Notes: generated by a model from the sequence alone, not told the origin. Positions 1-7,827 are shown, numbered from the stretch's first letter. The stretch is DNA of 29,378 nucleotides from CAZIWJ01 sp964542855 (GCA_964542855.1 CAZIWJ010000011.1:1-29378), one strand, 5' to 3'. Numbers and translations are program-made.

Positions 1-2
1 TG

Positions 3-287
3 GACGTAACACTGGTTCATTATTTTCTGGTTGAACGAATACTGGGTATTTCACGGGAACAGCAGCCCTGCTCAACAGTTATTAACTATGAACGTAATTT
101 TACCAGTTGCCTGAACCGGATAAACAGCGGAAAAGTATCTCTTGCAATTATTTTGAATGAATTAGACATTGAACAAATTAAAGAAGTTTGTTACAGCGGT
201 AATGTACTCCCCCAGAAATCAACCTTCTTCTTTCCCAAAGTAATTTGTGGCTTTGTGTTTGGTGAAATTAATCCTAACCATGAATAA
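3..287 (+). CDS. DUF1015 family protein, C-terminal part (5' end outside window)
   Basis: An open frame runs in from the left edge and stops with TAA at 285-287, giving 94 residues. The C-terminus contains a PQKSTFFFPKV segment followed by a GFVFGEI-like ending, which matches the conserved tail of DUF1015 proteins (usually PPKST-F/Y-FPK-x2-G). The family is widespread in bacteria and has no settled biochemical function; in Bacteroidota it often sits among housekeeping metabolic genes. Its last codons overlap the start of maf by 8 bases, so the two are probably cotranscribed and translationally coupled. The family call rests mainly on the tail motif, since most of the protein lies outside the window. 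Confidence 0.75.
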   Translation, partial: DVTLVHYFLVERILGISREQQPCSTVINYERNFTSCLNRINSGKVSLAIILNELDIEQIKEVCYSGNVLPQKSTFFFPKVICGFVFGEINPNHE

Positions 288-867
288 TAAATATTCCATT
301 ATACTAGCCTCCCAATCGCCCCGAAGGCAGGAATTACTCAGCAACCTGGGTATTGATTATACGCTACGAAAGTTAAATGTAGAGGAAACCTTTCCTGAAA
401 CAATGGATGTAAGAAAAATAGCCAAATTTCTGGCGGAGAAGAAAGCTCATTCCTTAACCCTTAATGAAAATGAGATAGGAATCACTGCCGATACCACTGT
501 TGTATGCGAGGATCGGGTGTTGAATAAAGCGGCCAGTTACGAGGAGGCCGTTGAGATGCTCGAGTTTCTTTCGGGCAGGCAACACGAAGTTTACAGCGGG
601 GTTTGTGTAAAATCTGCCAGCCGAAAAATATCATTTGATGAAATGACGGCCGTACATTTTAACCGGTTGAATCGCCGGTTAATCGATCATTACATAGAAA
701 CGTGTAAGCCTTACGACAAGGCCGGGGCCTACGGTATACAGGATTGGATCGGGTTGATTGCCGTTAAAAAAATTGAGGGCTCCTACACGAATGTATTAGG
801 CCTGCCCACGGTACGATTGTATGAAATTTTACAGCAATGGGATAAAATTGAAAGTGAGGAGCAATAA
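280..867 (+). CDS. maf: Maf-family nucleoside triphosphate pyrophosphatase (probable dTTP/UTP type)
   Basis: A 195-residue cytosolic enzyme expected to hydrolyse non-canonical or excess NTPs to the monophosphate and PPi. The signature ILASQSPRRQELL lies at residues 8-20, the catalytic Asp at about residue 71 within ITADTTVV, and further conserved blocks are EVYSGV and KPYDKAGAYGIQ. The SPRR version of the first motif resembles the YhdE (dTTP/UTP) subgroup rather than the YceF (m7GTP) subgroup. The frame is open upstream to a GTG at 247, but I chose the ATG at 280: it places the SxSPRR motif at the usual distance from the N-terminus and overlaps the DUF1015 stop in a typical coupled arrangement. 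Length is normal for the family. Confidence 0.93.
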   Translation: MNNKYSIILASQSPRRQELLSNLGIDYTLRKLNVEETFPETMDVRKIAKFLAEKKAHSLTLNENEIGITADTTVVCEDRVLNKAASYEEAVEMLEFLSGRQHEVYSGVCVKSASRKISFDEMTAVHFNRLNRRLIDHYIETCKPYDKAGAYGIQDWIGLIAVKKIEGSYTNVLGLPTVRLYEILQQWDKIESEEQ

Positions 868-972
868 ATATGCTTAATTACCCGTGACCACCAATGGATC
901 CGGTAGTTCCTTTTTTTGGTTTGGCACAGTTTTCGTTATTTTCCTGTTTGAGAGTGTTATAAACTTACAACT

Positions 973-1368
973 ATGAAGATAAAAGCAATATGTATTGCAT
1001 TTCTGCTTGTAGCAAATCTTGCTCCGTTCAGTCGTGCCCAGGGAGAGGCTGTAAATAATATCCGGGCAGCCATTAAAGCCGGGAGTTCGAAAGAATTGGG
1101 AAAATACCTGAACGATACGGTTGAAATGAGTATGAATGGTAGTAAGTCGAGCTATAACAAAACCCGGGCTGAAATTGTACTCAGGGATTTTTTCAGGAAA
1201 TACCCTCCGGAAAATTTCACCTACATTCACCAGGGTTCTTCCAGCGAAGGACTAAGGTATGCAATTGGCACGTACACGTACGGGAAAGGAACTTACCGGG
1301 TTTATATGCTGCTTAAACAGTTTGGAGGGGCCTATAAAATCGACACCATAGACTTTAGCAAGGATTAA
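973..1368 (+). CDS. Secreted DUF4783 family protein
   Basis: A 131-residue protein with a clear signal peptide: a KIK basic start, a hydrophobic core at residues 6-19, and likely cleavage near Ala22. The mature part (NNIRAAIKAGSSKELGKYLNDTVEMS and a later GTYTYGKGTYRVYMLLK stretch) has the helix-plus-sheet pattern of small NTF2-like folds and matches what I know of DUF4783, a Bacteroidota-restricted exported family without known function. It lies about 105 bases after maf and converges with the galE operon. No catalytic residues stand out. The family call is by recognition of the pattern and not by a database comparison. Confidence 0.75.
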   Translation: MKIKAICIAFLLVANLAPFSRAQGEAVNNIRAAIKAGSSKELGKYLNDTVEMSMNGSKSSYNKTRAEIVLRDFFRKYPPENFTYIHQGSSSEGLRYAIGTYTYGKGTYRVYMLLKQFGGAYKIDTIDFSKD

Positions 1369-1410
1369 CCAACCGAACGGGTAAGGGTAAAGCCTGGTTA
1401 ACGACCATGA

Positions 1411-2433
1411 CTATCTGTTTTTTAATGACTCTTCCCACCGCCAGGCGTCTTTCATGGCATCGTTTATAGTAAGCCCTGCCTGCCAGCCTAGTTGACCCAG
1501 TGCCTTTTCAGCATTAGCATAAACTTTCTCTACATCACCCGGCCTCCTGGGCCCTATTTCATAATTTAGCTTCACCCCGGTAGCTTGTTCAAAAGCATCA
1601 ATGACCTGGAGTACTGTACTTCCCTGGCCTACCCCAATATTAAAAACTTCATAGTGTTGCCTTTCCCTGTTACTTTCAAGGTAGCTTAATGCTTTTACGT
1701 GGGCTTTTGCCAAGTCGACCACGTGAATGTAGTCCCGGATGCAGGTACCATCGGGAGTGTTATAGTCGTTTCCAAAAACAGTTAATTTTTCCCGTTTGCC
1801 GGCAGCAGTTTGAGTAATAAAAGGAACAAGATTGTTGGGAGTACCGATTGGCAATTCACCAATTTTTGCGCTTGGGTGCGCCCCAACCGGGTTGAAGTAG
1901 CGAAGTGCAATGGCTTTGAGTGCAGCCCCGGATTGAACGGTATCTGTTAAAATCTGCTCACAAAACTGCTTGGTAAATCCGTAGGGAGAATTAGCCGGTT
2001 TTACCGGGGAGTTTTCGGTAACCGGTAACTGGTCGGGCTGGCCGTAAACAGTACAGGAGGAAGAGAAAACAACATCGGAAACATTGTAAGCCTGCATTAC
2101 TTTAAGCACCTGAATAAGAGAAAGCAGGTTATTTTCGTAGTATAGCAAAGGTTGCTGTGTTGATTCACCAACTGCTTTATTTGCGGCAAAATGAATAACA
2201 CCTGACACTGGTCCTTCTTTTCTGAATACTTCACTCATAAAATTGAAGTCAGTGCAGTTACCCACGTAGTAAGTAACCGGTTTCCCGGTAATTTGCTCAA
2301 TACGTACGATGACATCTTTTTCAGCATTACTGAAATTGTCGATAATTACGGGCTTAAAACCTGAATTCACCAATTCAACCACCGTATGCGAGCCAATGTA
2401 GCCAGCACCTCCGGTTACCAGAATTTTATTCAT
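1411..2433 (-). CDS. galE: UDP-glucose 4-epimerase (GalE-like; could act on UDP-xylose)
   Basis: A 340-residue extended short-chain dehydrogenase/reductase that would interconvert UDP-glucose and UDP-galactose in the cytosol. The N-terminal NAD-binding GGAGYIG is at residues 8-14, the SSSCTVY strand at 124-130, and the catalytic YxxxK at Tyr151/Lys155. The downstream NPVGAHPS and GTCIRDYIHVVDLA blocks are typical of GalE. It starts 6 bases after the uxs stop and is the last gene of a ugd-uxs-galE operon. Because it follows the two enzymes that make UDP-xylose, a UDP-xylose 4-epimerase activity giving UDP-L-arabinose is possible; that part is inference from context. Length is normal for GalE. 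Confidence 0.93.
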   Translation of the reverse strand: MNKILVTGGAGYIGSHTVVELVNSGFKPVIIDNFSNAEKDVIVRIEQITGKPVTYYVGNCTDFNFMSEVFRKEGPVSGVIHFAANKAVGESTQQPLLYYENNLLSLIQVLKVMQAYNVSDVVFSSSCTVYGQPDQLPVTENSPVKPANSPYGFTKQFCEQILTDTVQSGAALKAIALRYFNPVGAHPSAKIGELPIGTPNNLVPFITQTAAGKREKLTVFGNDYNTPDGTCIRDYIHVVDLAKAHVKALSYLESNRERQHYEVFNIGVGQGSTVLQVIDAFEQATGVKLNYEIGPRRPGDVEKVYANAEKALGQLGWQAGLTINDAMKDAWRWEESLKNR

Positions 2434-2439
2434 ATCGGT

Positions 2440-3393
2440 TTAGGTATTTAGTGAGCTTACCTGGTTTTTAAAGTATTCCAGGGTTGGTTTCAGCCCTTCA
2501 GCCCGGTTGTATTGTGGCGACCAGCCGAGAATTTCCTTTGCTTTGGTTATGTCCGGCCGGCGCTGCATAGGATCGTCTGTTGGTAATTCTTTATAAATGA
2601 CCTTTTGTTCAGTTCCCGTAAGCCGGATAATTTCTTCTGCAAAGTCACTGATGGTAATTTCATCTGGATTGCCCACATTAACCGGTAAATGATAATCGCT
2701 TAGTAATAACCGGTAAATCCCCTCAACCAAATCGTCGACGTAACAGAACGAGCGGGTTTGCGAACCATCGCCGAATACAGTTAGATCTTTACCCGTTAGA
2801 GCCTGAGTGATAAAGGCAGGCAGCACCCGGCCGTCGTTCAGTCGCATTCTGGGACCGTAGGTATTGAATATTCTAACGATTCGGGTTTCCAGTCCGTGAA
2901 AGGTATGGTAAGCCATGGTAATGGCTTCCTGGAAGCGTTTAGCCTCGTCGTAAACCCCTCTGGGGCCGATTGGATTAACATTTCCCCAGTACTCTTCCGT
3001 TTGAGGATGAACGGTAGGGTCGCCGTATACCTCAGAAGTAGATGCTACCAGTATGCGGGCTTTCTTGGCCCTGGCCAAACCGAGCATGTTATGTGTTCCC
3101 AGCGAGCCAACTTTCAGCGTTTGAATAGGCATTTTCAGGTATTCAATCGGGCTGGCAGGGGAAGCAAAATGAAGAATGTACTTAATATCACCCGGGACGT
3201 GTACAAATTTCGACACATCACAGTGGTAAAATTCAAAGTCTTCAAGATGCATCAGGTGCTCTATATTTTGCATGGACCCGGTAAGCAGGTTATCCATTGC
3301 AATTACTTTATATCCTTCCTTGATGAAACGATCAGAAAGGTGGGATCCGAGAAATCCGGCGCCTCCGGTTATCAGTACTCTATCCTTGGCCAT
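2440..3393 (-). CDS. uxs: UDP-glucuronate decarboxylase (UDP-xylose synthase)
   Basis: A 317-residue extended SDR expected to oxidise and decarboxylate UDP-glucuronate to UDP-xylose with bound NAD. GGAGFLGSH lies at residues 10-18, and the family-typical HFASPASP at 75-82. STSEVYGDP is followed by WGNVNPIGPRGVYDEAKR, with catalytic Tyr148 and Lys152. These last blocks separate UXS from dTDP-glucose dehydratases and epimerases. The ATG at 3393 overlaps the end of ugd by 14 bases, and galE follows after 6 bases, so the three genes look like one transcript. Product use is probably cell-surface polysaccharide or glycan, inferred because no glycosyltransferase lies in the window. Confidence 0.93.
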   Translation of the reverse strand: MAKDRVLITGGAGFLGSHLSDRFIKEGYKVIAMDNLLTGSMQNIEHLMHLEDFEFYHCDVSKFVHVPGDIKYILHFASPASPIEYLKMPIQTLKVGSLGTHNMLGLARAKKARILVASTSEVYGDPTVHPQTEEYWGNVNPIGPRGVYDEAKRFQEAITMAYHTFHGLETRIVRIFNTYGPRMRLNDGRVLPAFITQALTGKDLTVFGDGSQTRSFCYVDDLVEGIYRLLLSDYHLPVNVGNPDEITISDFAEEIIRLTGTEQKVIYKELPTDDPMQRRPDITKAKEILGWSPQYNRAEGLKPTLEYFKNQVSSLNT

Positions 3394-4699
3394 TTACAGT
3401 ATTTCTTCCAATGCTATAATACGTGTAACCCAGATCTTTCATAGCATCAAGGTCGTACACGTTTCTTCCGTCGAAAATTAATTTTGCCGCTTTTAGCTTC
3501 GCTAACTTGGTAAAATCAGGGGTTCTGAACTCCGGCCACTCGGTAACAATTAGGATAGCATCTGAATTTTCAGCAGCGTGGTATTCGTCGTTGCAGTACG
3601 TTACTTTATCACCGATCTGAGCTTTTACGTTATCCATTGCTTCCGGATCATAAACCTTCACGTTTGCTCCGTGTTCCAGCAGGATATCGATGTTATAAAG
3701 TGCGGGCGCTTCCCGGATATCGTCGGTGTATGGCTTGAACGACAACCCCCACATGGCAAAAGTTTTTCCTTTAATATCATTATTAAAATGCTTCAGCACT
3801 TTTTCAACCAGGCGAATTTTCTGCTTATGATTAATATCCATAACAGAAGATAAAATTCTGAAGTCGTAGTTTACATCGTTCGATGATTTCGCCAGCGCCT
3901 GAACATCTTTAGGAAAGCAGCTTCCACCATAACCAATTCCGGCAAATAAAAAGCGTTTGCCGATTCGGGTATCAGTACCAACCCCTTTTCGGACTAAATC
4001 TACATCTGCGCCAAGCAATTCACAGAGGTTAGCCACTTCGTTCATGAAAGTAATTTTAGTAGCCAGGAAAGAATTCGCGGCGTACTTGGTCAATTCGGCT
4101 GATCGTTCATCCATAAATATGATTGGGTTACCCTGTCGTACCAGCGGGGCGTATAAATTACCCATCAGGGCCTTGGCTGCTTCGGATGAAGAACCGATTA
4201 CTACCCGGTCGGGTTTCATGAAGTCCTCTACCGCCACTCCTTCGCGCAGGAATTCAGGATTGGAAACCACATCGAAGGAAACGGTAGCGTTGGCAGCAAT
4301 AGCGGCACGAACCTTTTCAGCTGTTCCAACCGGCACCGTACTCTTATCTACAATAACTGTATACTTTTTTAGTAAGTACCCCAATTCGCCGGCAACCCCA
4401 AGTACATATTGCAGATCGGCAGAGCCGTCTTCACCCGGAGGTGTTGGCAGGGCCAGGAAAATTACGTCGGCTTCTTCAATACCTTCGGCAAGGCTTGTAG
4501 TAAACTGTAGCCTGCCTTGTTTGGTATTCCTCTCGAACAAAACGTCGAGGCCCGGCTCGTAAATTGGTACGATACCTTGTTTTAATTTTTGAACTTTGCC
4601 CTCGTCAATATCAATACAACTGACGGTATTTCCTGTTTCAGCGAAACAAGTACCGGTTACGAGACCTACGTAACCAGTACCAACTACTGCTATTTTCAT
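3380..4699 (-). CDS. ugd: UDP-glucose 6-dehydrogenase
   Basis: A 439-residue enzyme that oxidises UDP-glucose twice to UDP-glucuronate using NAD. The N-terminal GTGYVG is at residues 7-12, followed by the middle helical domain, and the catalytic Cys261 lies in GIGYGGSCFPKDV. The C-terminal UDP-binding domain contains WGLSFKPYTDDIREAP. All are standard for the UDP-glucose/GDP-mannose dehydrogenase family, and the length is normal. It is the first gene of the minus-strand operon and supplies the substrate for the following uxs. The upstream region to rpsU (4700-4917) must hold its promoter, but I see no convincing -33/-7 pair on that strand. Confidence 0.95.
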   Translation of the reverse strand: MKIAVVGTGYVGLVTGTCFAETGNTVSCIDIDEGKVQKLKQGIVPIYEPGLDVLFERNTKQGRLQFTTSLAEGIEEADVIFLALPTPPGEDGSADLQYVLGVAGELGYLLKKYTVIVDKSTVPVGTAEKVRAAIAANATVSFDVVSNPEFLREGVAVEDFMKPDRVVIGSSSEAAKALMGNLYAPLVRQGNPIIFMDERSAELTKYAANSFLATKITFMNEVANLCELLGADVDLVRKGVGTDTRIGKRFLFAGIGYGGSCFPKDVQALAKSSNDVNYDFRILSSVMDINHKQKIRLVEKVLKHFNNDIKGKTFAMWGLSFKPYTDDIREAPALYNIDILLEHGANVKVYDPEAMDNVKAQIGDKVTYCNDEYHAAENSDAILIVTEWPEFRTPDFTKLAKLKAAKLIFDGRNVYDLDAMKDLGYTYYSIGRNTVNGQG

Positions 4700-4802
4700 A
4701 CGATTTTATTGGGAAAATACTATATATAATTAAACAATTTATATTTCAGCAAAAATAGCTGATCTAATTTAAAATGAAAGAACTTCGTGCATTCAATGTT
4801 GC

Positions 4803-4832
4803 TTTGTTCAGGCAATGTAACTGATGAACAAA
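4803..4832. repeat. 8-bp inverted repeat between ugd and rpsU
   Basis: TTTGTTCA at 4803-4810 is mirrored exactly by TGAACAAA at 4825-4832, separated by 14 bases. It lies in the shared upstream region of divergent ugd and rpsU, about 100 bases before ugd and 40 bases before the rpsU -33 region. It could be a protein-binding site or a weak hairpin; no role is shown. Confidence 0.4.
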
Positions 4833-4870
4833 TAACGCGTGCAAAATATAAAGGAACTTTACTTACAGTA

Positions 4871-4900
4871 TTTTTTTTTAATGGTAAAGTATTAATTTTG
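4871..4900 (+). promoter_or_regulatory. Bacteroidota-type promoter of rpsU
   Basis: TAATTTTG at 4893-4900 is an exact match to the Bacteroidota -7 consensus TAnnTTTG. A run of T at 4871-4879 sits at the expected distance for a T-rich -33 element (canonical TTTG about 19-20 bases upstream). Transcription would begin around 4906, leaving a leader of only about 15-20 bases before the rpsU ATG at 4924. Confidence 0.6.
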
Positions 4901-4923
4901 CAGACCTAAAATAAAATTTGTTT

Positions 4924-5118
4924 ATGATCATAGTTAACGTAAAAGAAAACGAATCAATAGATAAAGCGCTTAAACGTTTTAAGAAGCGATTCGAAAAAAC
5001 AGGAACGCTCCGTGAGCTTCGCTCGAGGTCGCATTACGAAAAGCCTTCAATTAAAAAAAGGAACGTAAAAATTAAAGCAGCTTACCGTCAGAAAAAGTAC
5101 GCTGAAGAAAATTACTAA
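4924..5118 (+). CDS. rpsU: Small ribosomal subunit protein bS21
   Basis: A 64-residue, strongly basic protein of the 30S platform. The N-terminus (MIIVNVKENESIDKALKRFK) and the following FEKTGTLRELRSRSHYEKPS are the typical Bacteroidota bS21 sequence. The frame is open from a TTG at 4918, but the ATG at 4924 gives the canonical start. In Bacteroidota ribosomes bS21 helps bury the anti-Shine-Dalgarno end of 16S rRNA (known from Flavobacterium johnsoniae). The gene has its own promoter and is followed immediately by a terminator, so it can be expressed alone, with xerC and hpf downstream. No Shine-Dalgarno sequence lies before the start. Confidence 0.95.
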   Translation: MIIVNVKENESIDKALKRFKKRFEKTGTLRELRSRSHYEKPSIKKRNVKIKAAYRQKKYAEENY

Positions 5119-5146
5119 AAAAGAGCAATACTTAGCTCTTTTTTTA
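5117..5146 (+). terminator. Intrinsic terminator of rpsU
   Basis: AAAAAAGAGC at 5117-5126 pairs with GCTCTTTTTT starting at 5135, with an 8-base loop and a continuing T run to about 5145. The stem begins inside the rpsU stop codon. Partial read-through would feed xerC and hpf. Confidence 0.8.
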
Positions 5147-5181
5147 TTATGTTGATGTTGTTAGAAGGAATCAACACCAAC

Positions 5182-6060
5182 ATGATTACTACCTACATTA
5201 ACTTCCTTACTTATGAAAAACGGTCGAGTGCGGACACGTTAGCTGCTTATAGTAGCGACCTGGAGCAATTCCGTTTGTTCATGGCGCATCATCGGCCAGA
5301 CACTGCCGTTATGTATGCCGATGCGGCAGACATAAGAGCATGGGTGGTGTCTTTAATAAGTAATAATGTTAAGCCCCGATCAGTAAACCGCAAGATAAGT
5401 TGTTTACGTTCTTTCTATAAGTTTATTCAACTTCGGGGAAAAATCAAGGCCAACCCAACATTTAAAATCAAAGCGCTTAAAGCCAAGTATCCTTTACCTT
5501 TTTTTATGCAGGTTAAAGAAATTTTAAACCTGCTGGAAGGTGACCATTTCACCCACGATTTTTCTGGTTACCGCGATCGACTGATTATTGAGTTTTTTTA
5601 CGGTACGGGAACCCGGCTTTCTGAAATGATTAATTTCAAAACTGAGCACATTGATTGGGAAAAGAAAACACTGAAAATAGAAGGCAAAGGGGGAAAACAT
5701 CGCATTGTTCCCTGTTACTCTCGTTTATTGAATGTAACTGACAAGTACCTGGCCGAGAGAGCCCGTGTGGTTGATGCACCGATTCCTTTTCTTTTGCTTA
5801 ACGACAAGGGTTGTCAGTGTACTAAATCATTCGTATACCATACCGTTAGAAAGTACCTCGATCAGTTTACTACCATTGAAAAACGCAGCCCTCACGTTTT
5901 AAGGCATACCTATGCTACCCACCTGCTTGAAAACGGGGCTGATCTGAACGCCATAAAAGACCTTTTGGGACATGCAAGCCTGGCGTCAACCCAAATTTAC
6001 ACCCACAATTCACTGGATCAGCTCCGATCGGCTTTCGATCAGGCTCATCCAAAAGCCTAA
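5182..6060 (+). CDS. xerC: XerC/XerD-type tyrosine recombinase
   Basis: A 292-residue site-specific recombinase with an N-terminal SAM-like core-binding domain and a C-terminal catalytic domain. The full catalytic set is visible: Arg145 (GTGTRLSEM), Lys169 (EGKGGKHRIVP), His238 and Arg241 (HVLRHTYATHLL), His264 (LLGHASLASTQ) and nucleophile Tyr273 (IYTH). The frame extends to an ATG at 5149, but that lies only a few bases past the rpsU terminator. The ATG at 5182 begins with MITTYINFLTYEKRSS, which is where family members usually begin, so I prefer it. Position between rpsU and hpf is a common Bacteroidota arrangement, favouring a chromosomal dimer-resolution enzyme over a mobile-element integrase. 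The XerC versus XerD label is not secure. Confidence 0.9.
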   Translation: MITTYINFLTYEKRSSADTLAAYSSDLEQFRLFMAHHRPDTAVMYADAADIRAWVVSLISNNVKPRSVNRKISCLRSFYKFIQLRGKIKANPTFKIKALKAKYPLPFFMQVKEILNLLEGDHFTHDFSGYRDRLIIEFFYGTGTRLSEMINFKTEHIDWEKKTLKIEGKGGKHRIVPCYSRLLNVTDKYLAERARVVDAPIPFLLLNDKGCQCTKSFVYHTVRKYLDQFTTIEKRSPHVLRHTYATHLLENGADLNAIKDLLGHASLASTQIYTHNSLDQLRSAFDQAHPKA

Positions 6061-6085
6061 TTTTTCACCTTAAATTTGTTAGTAT

Positions 6086-6403
6086 ATGAAACTACAAATT
6101 CATTCTATCCACTTCGATGCAGATATCAAGCTCACTGAATTTATTCAGCGAAAAGCTGATAAGCTGGAAACTTTCTACGACAGGATCCTTGATGGAGAAG
6201 TTTTTTTAAGGCTCGACAAGAACAAACAGCGAGAGAACAAACAAGTTGAAATAAAATTAAACTACCCCGGTGGACAATTTTTTGCGAAAGCCGTGTCAGG
6301 TACATTTGAAGAAGCGACCGATGCTACCATTGAGGCTTTAAGAAGGCAGGTGAGAAAGCATAAGACTAAAAATGGTAATTCCAGGGAAGAGAAAACCACT
6401 TAA
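6086..6403 (+). CDS. hpf: Ribosome hibernation promoting factor, short form
   Basis: A 105-residue HPF/YfiA-family protein that binds the 30S decoding region and inactivates ribosomes in slow growth. The N-terminal strand MKLQIHSIHFDADIKLTEFIQ, the helix KADKLETFYDRI, and the second half VEIKLNYPGGQFFAKAVSGTFEEATDATIEAL fit the single beta-alpha-beta-beta-beta-alpha domain. It lacks the C-terminal dimerisation domain of long HPFs, so it would need a partner for 100S formation or act in a YfiA-like way. It lies 25 bases after xerC and ends at a bidirectional terminator. Confidence 0.92.
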   Translation: MKLQIHSIHFDADIKLTEFIQRKADKLETFYDRILDGEVFLRLDKNKQRENKQVEIKLNYPGGQFFAKAVSGTFEEATDATIEALRRQVRKHKTKNGNSREEKTT

Positions 6404-6418
6404 ATCAATTTCATTAGC

Positions 6419-6457
6419 AAAAAAAAGCGCGATCAGAAAGTTGACCGCGCTTTTTTT
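6419..6457. terminator. Bidirectional terminator between hpf and metK
   Basis: GCGCG at 6427-6431 pairs with CGCGC at 6446-6450, extended inward by TCA/TGA after one mismatch, and flanked by an A run on the left and seven T on the right. The A/T flanks give a T-tail on both strands, so it can stop hpf (plus) and metK (minus) transcription. Confidence 0.85.
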
Positions 6458-6474
6458 ATGTGTTCAGCCCTGAA

Positions 6475-7779
6475 CTACAGGTTAAAAGCTTCTTTTATTT
6501 TATCTACGTAATCGAGCTTTTCCCAGGTAAAGAACTCAAAGGACTTTTTCTCTTTGTAATGGATCGTTTTACGCACGTTGTCGTCTTCTTGAATTTCCAC
6601 GCGTTCAACTTCCAAATCTTTAGCGTACGGTTCGCGGCCCATATGTCCGTATGCAGCCGTATCGCCAAAAACAGGGTTTTTAAGCCCCAAACGCTGAACA
6701 ATGGCCTGCGGCCTCATGTCGAATAATTCTGTTGCCATTTCCGCTATTTTGGTATCGCTCATATCCACATTGGCTGTACCGTATGTATTAACGGTTAAAG
6801 ATACCGGATTAGCGACACCAATAGCGTAAGCTACCTGAACCAGAATTTCGTCGCAAACACCGGCTGCTACCATATTTTTGGCAATGTGGCGGGTAGCATA
6901 GGCCGCGCTACGGTCTACTTTACTGGAATCTTTCCCGGAAAAAGCACCGCCTCCGTGTGCTCCTTTTCCACCGTAGGTATCAACGATAATCTTTCTACCC
7001 GTTAAGCCAGCATCTCCGTGAGGGCCACCAATAACAAAATTACCGGTAGGGTTTACATGGTATATAGTGTCTTTTAACAACTCATTAGGAATAACTTCCT
7101 TAATTACGTGCTCAACCACGTCTTCTTTAATGCGGGACTGCATTGCTTTTTCCGCAGCTTTTCTAGCCGATTCAGAATTAGATTCTGCTTTTACGAAATC
7201 ATCGTGCTGAGTAGATATCACTACGGTATGAACACGTACCGGTTGGTTGTTATCATCGTACTCAACAGTTACCTGCGCTTTAGAGTCGGGACGAAGATAC
7301 CCCATCACTTCCGGGTGGCTTTTCCTTATTTGAGCCAGTTTTTGAACGAGGCGGTGCGAATAAGCTAATGCCATAGGCATATATTCGGGTGTTTCTTTTG
7401 TAGCATACCCAAACATCATTCCCTGGTCGCCAGCTCCCTGCTCCTTATCATCATCTGAATCAACTCCCATAGCAATATCAGGCGACTGGTTATGGAGAGT
7501 TACCAGTACCCCGCAGGAGTTTGCTTCAAACATATAATTGTCTTTGTTGTACCCGATTTTATTAATGGTTTCGCGAACAATATCGGGAATTTCCACATAG
7601 GCCTGAGTAGTAACTTCACCACCGACGACTACTAATCCGGTCGTTACAAAAGTTTCACAAGCAACCCTGGCATCGGGGTCCTGCATTAAAATTGAATCGA
7701 GAATGGCGTCGGATATCTGGTCTGCAACTTTGTCGGGATGGCCTTCAGAAACAGATTCTGAGGTAAATAGATAAGACAT
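6475..7779 (-). CDS. metK: S-adenosylmethionine synthetase
   Basis: A 434-residue cytosolic enzyme making S-adenosylmethionine from methionine and ATP. The GHPDK motif is at residues 13-17, the GAGDQGMMFGYA signature at 115-126, and the P-loop-like GGGAFSGKD at 276-284, all intact. The length is at the long end of the bacterial range because of a C-terminal extension (YKEKKSFEFFTWEKLDYVDKIK) that I associate with Bacteroidota MetK. It lies 48 bases downstream of an RsmI-like methyltransferase in the same direction. I looked for a SAM riboswitch in that gap and it is too short to hold one. Confidence 0.96.
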   Translation of the reverse strand: MSYLFTSESVSEGHPDKVADQISDAILDSILMQDPDARVACETFVTTGLVVVGGEVTTQAYVEIPDIVRETINKIGYNKDNYMFEANSCGVLVTLHNQSPDIAMGVDSDDDKEQGAGDQGMMFGYATKETPEYMPMALAYSHRLVQKLAQIRKSHPEVMGYLRPDSKAQVTVEYDDNNQPVRVHTVVISTQHDDFVKAESNSESARKAAEKAMQSRIKEDVVEHVIKEVIPNELLKDTIYHVNPTGNFVIGGPHGDAGLTGRKIIVDTYGGKGAHGGGAFSGKDSSKVDRSAAYATRHIAKNMVAAGVCDEILVQVAYAIGVANPVSLTVNTYGTANVDMSDTKIAEMATELFDMRPQAIVQRLGLKNPVFGDTAAYGHMGREPYAKDLEVERVEIQEDDNVRKTIHYKEKKSFEFFTWEKLDYVDKIKEAFNL

Positions 7780-7827
7780 ATTTAATTGTTTAAATAATGA
7801 AAGATTACAGCAAGTGAAACTGTGACC

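Noticed and set aside
874..1230. 118-codon minus-strand frame opposite DUF4783
   Set aside because: It lies over a well-supported secreted protein gene and its translation has no recognisable domain; a shadow frame.
1365..1401. TTAACCA/TGGTTAA inverted repeat between DUF4783 and galE as a bidirectional terminator
   Set aside because: Only 7 AT-rich pairs with a 23-base loop and no adjacent T run; too weak to call.
3957..4562. 201-codon plus-strand frame opposite ugd
   Set aside because: Low-complexity Ser/Arg/Thr-rich translation antisense to an intact conserved enzyme.
5149..5181. Upstream ATG of xerC adding 11 residues
   Set aside because: It lies just past the rpsU terminator, and the added residues are outside the usual family N-terminus.
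5182..6060. Tyrosine recombinase as evidence for an integrated element
   Set aside because: It sits in a conserved rpsU-xerC-hpf housekeeping context, with no flanking tRNA, att repeats or phage/ICE genes.
7780..7827. SAM riboswitch upstream of metK
   Set aside because: The 48-base gap is too short and shows no matching stems.
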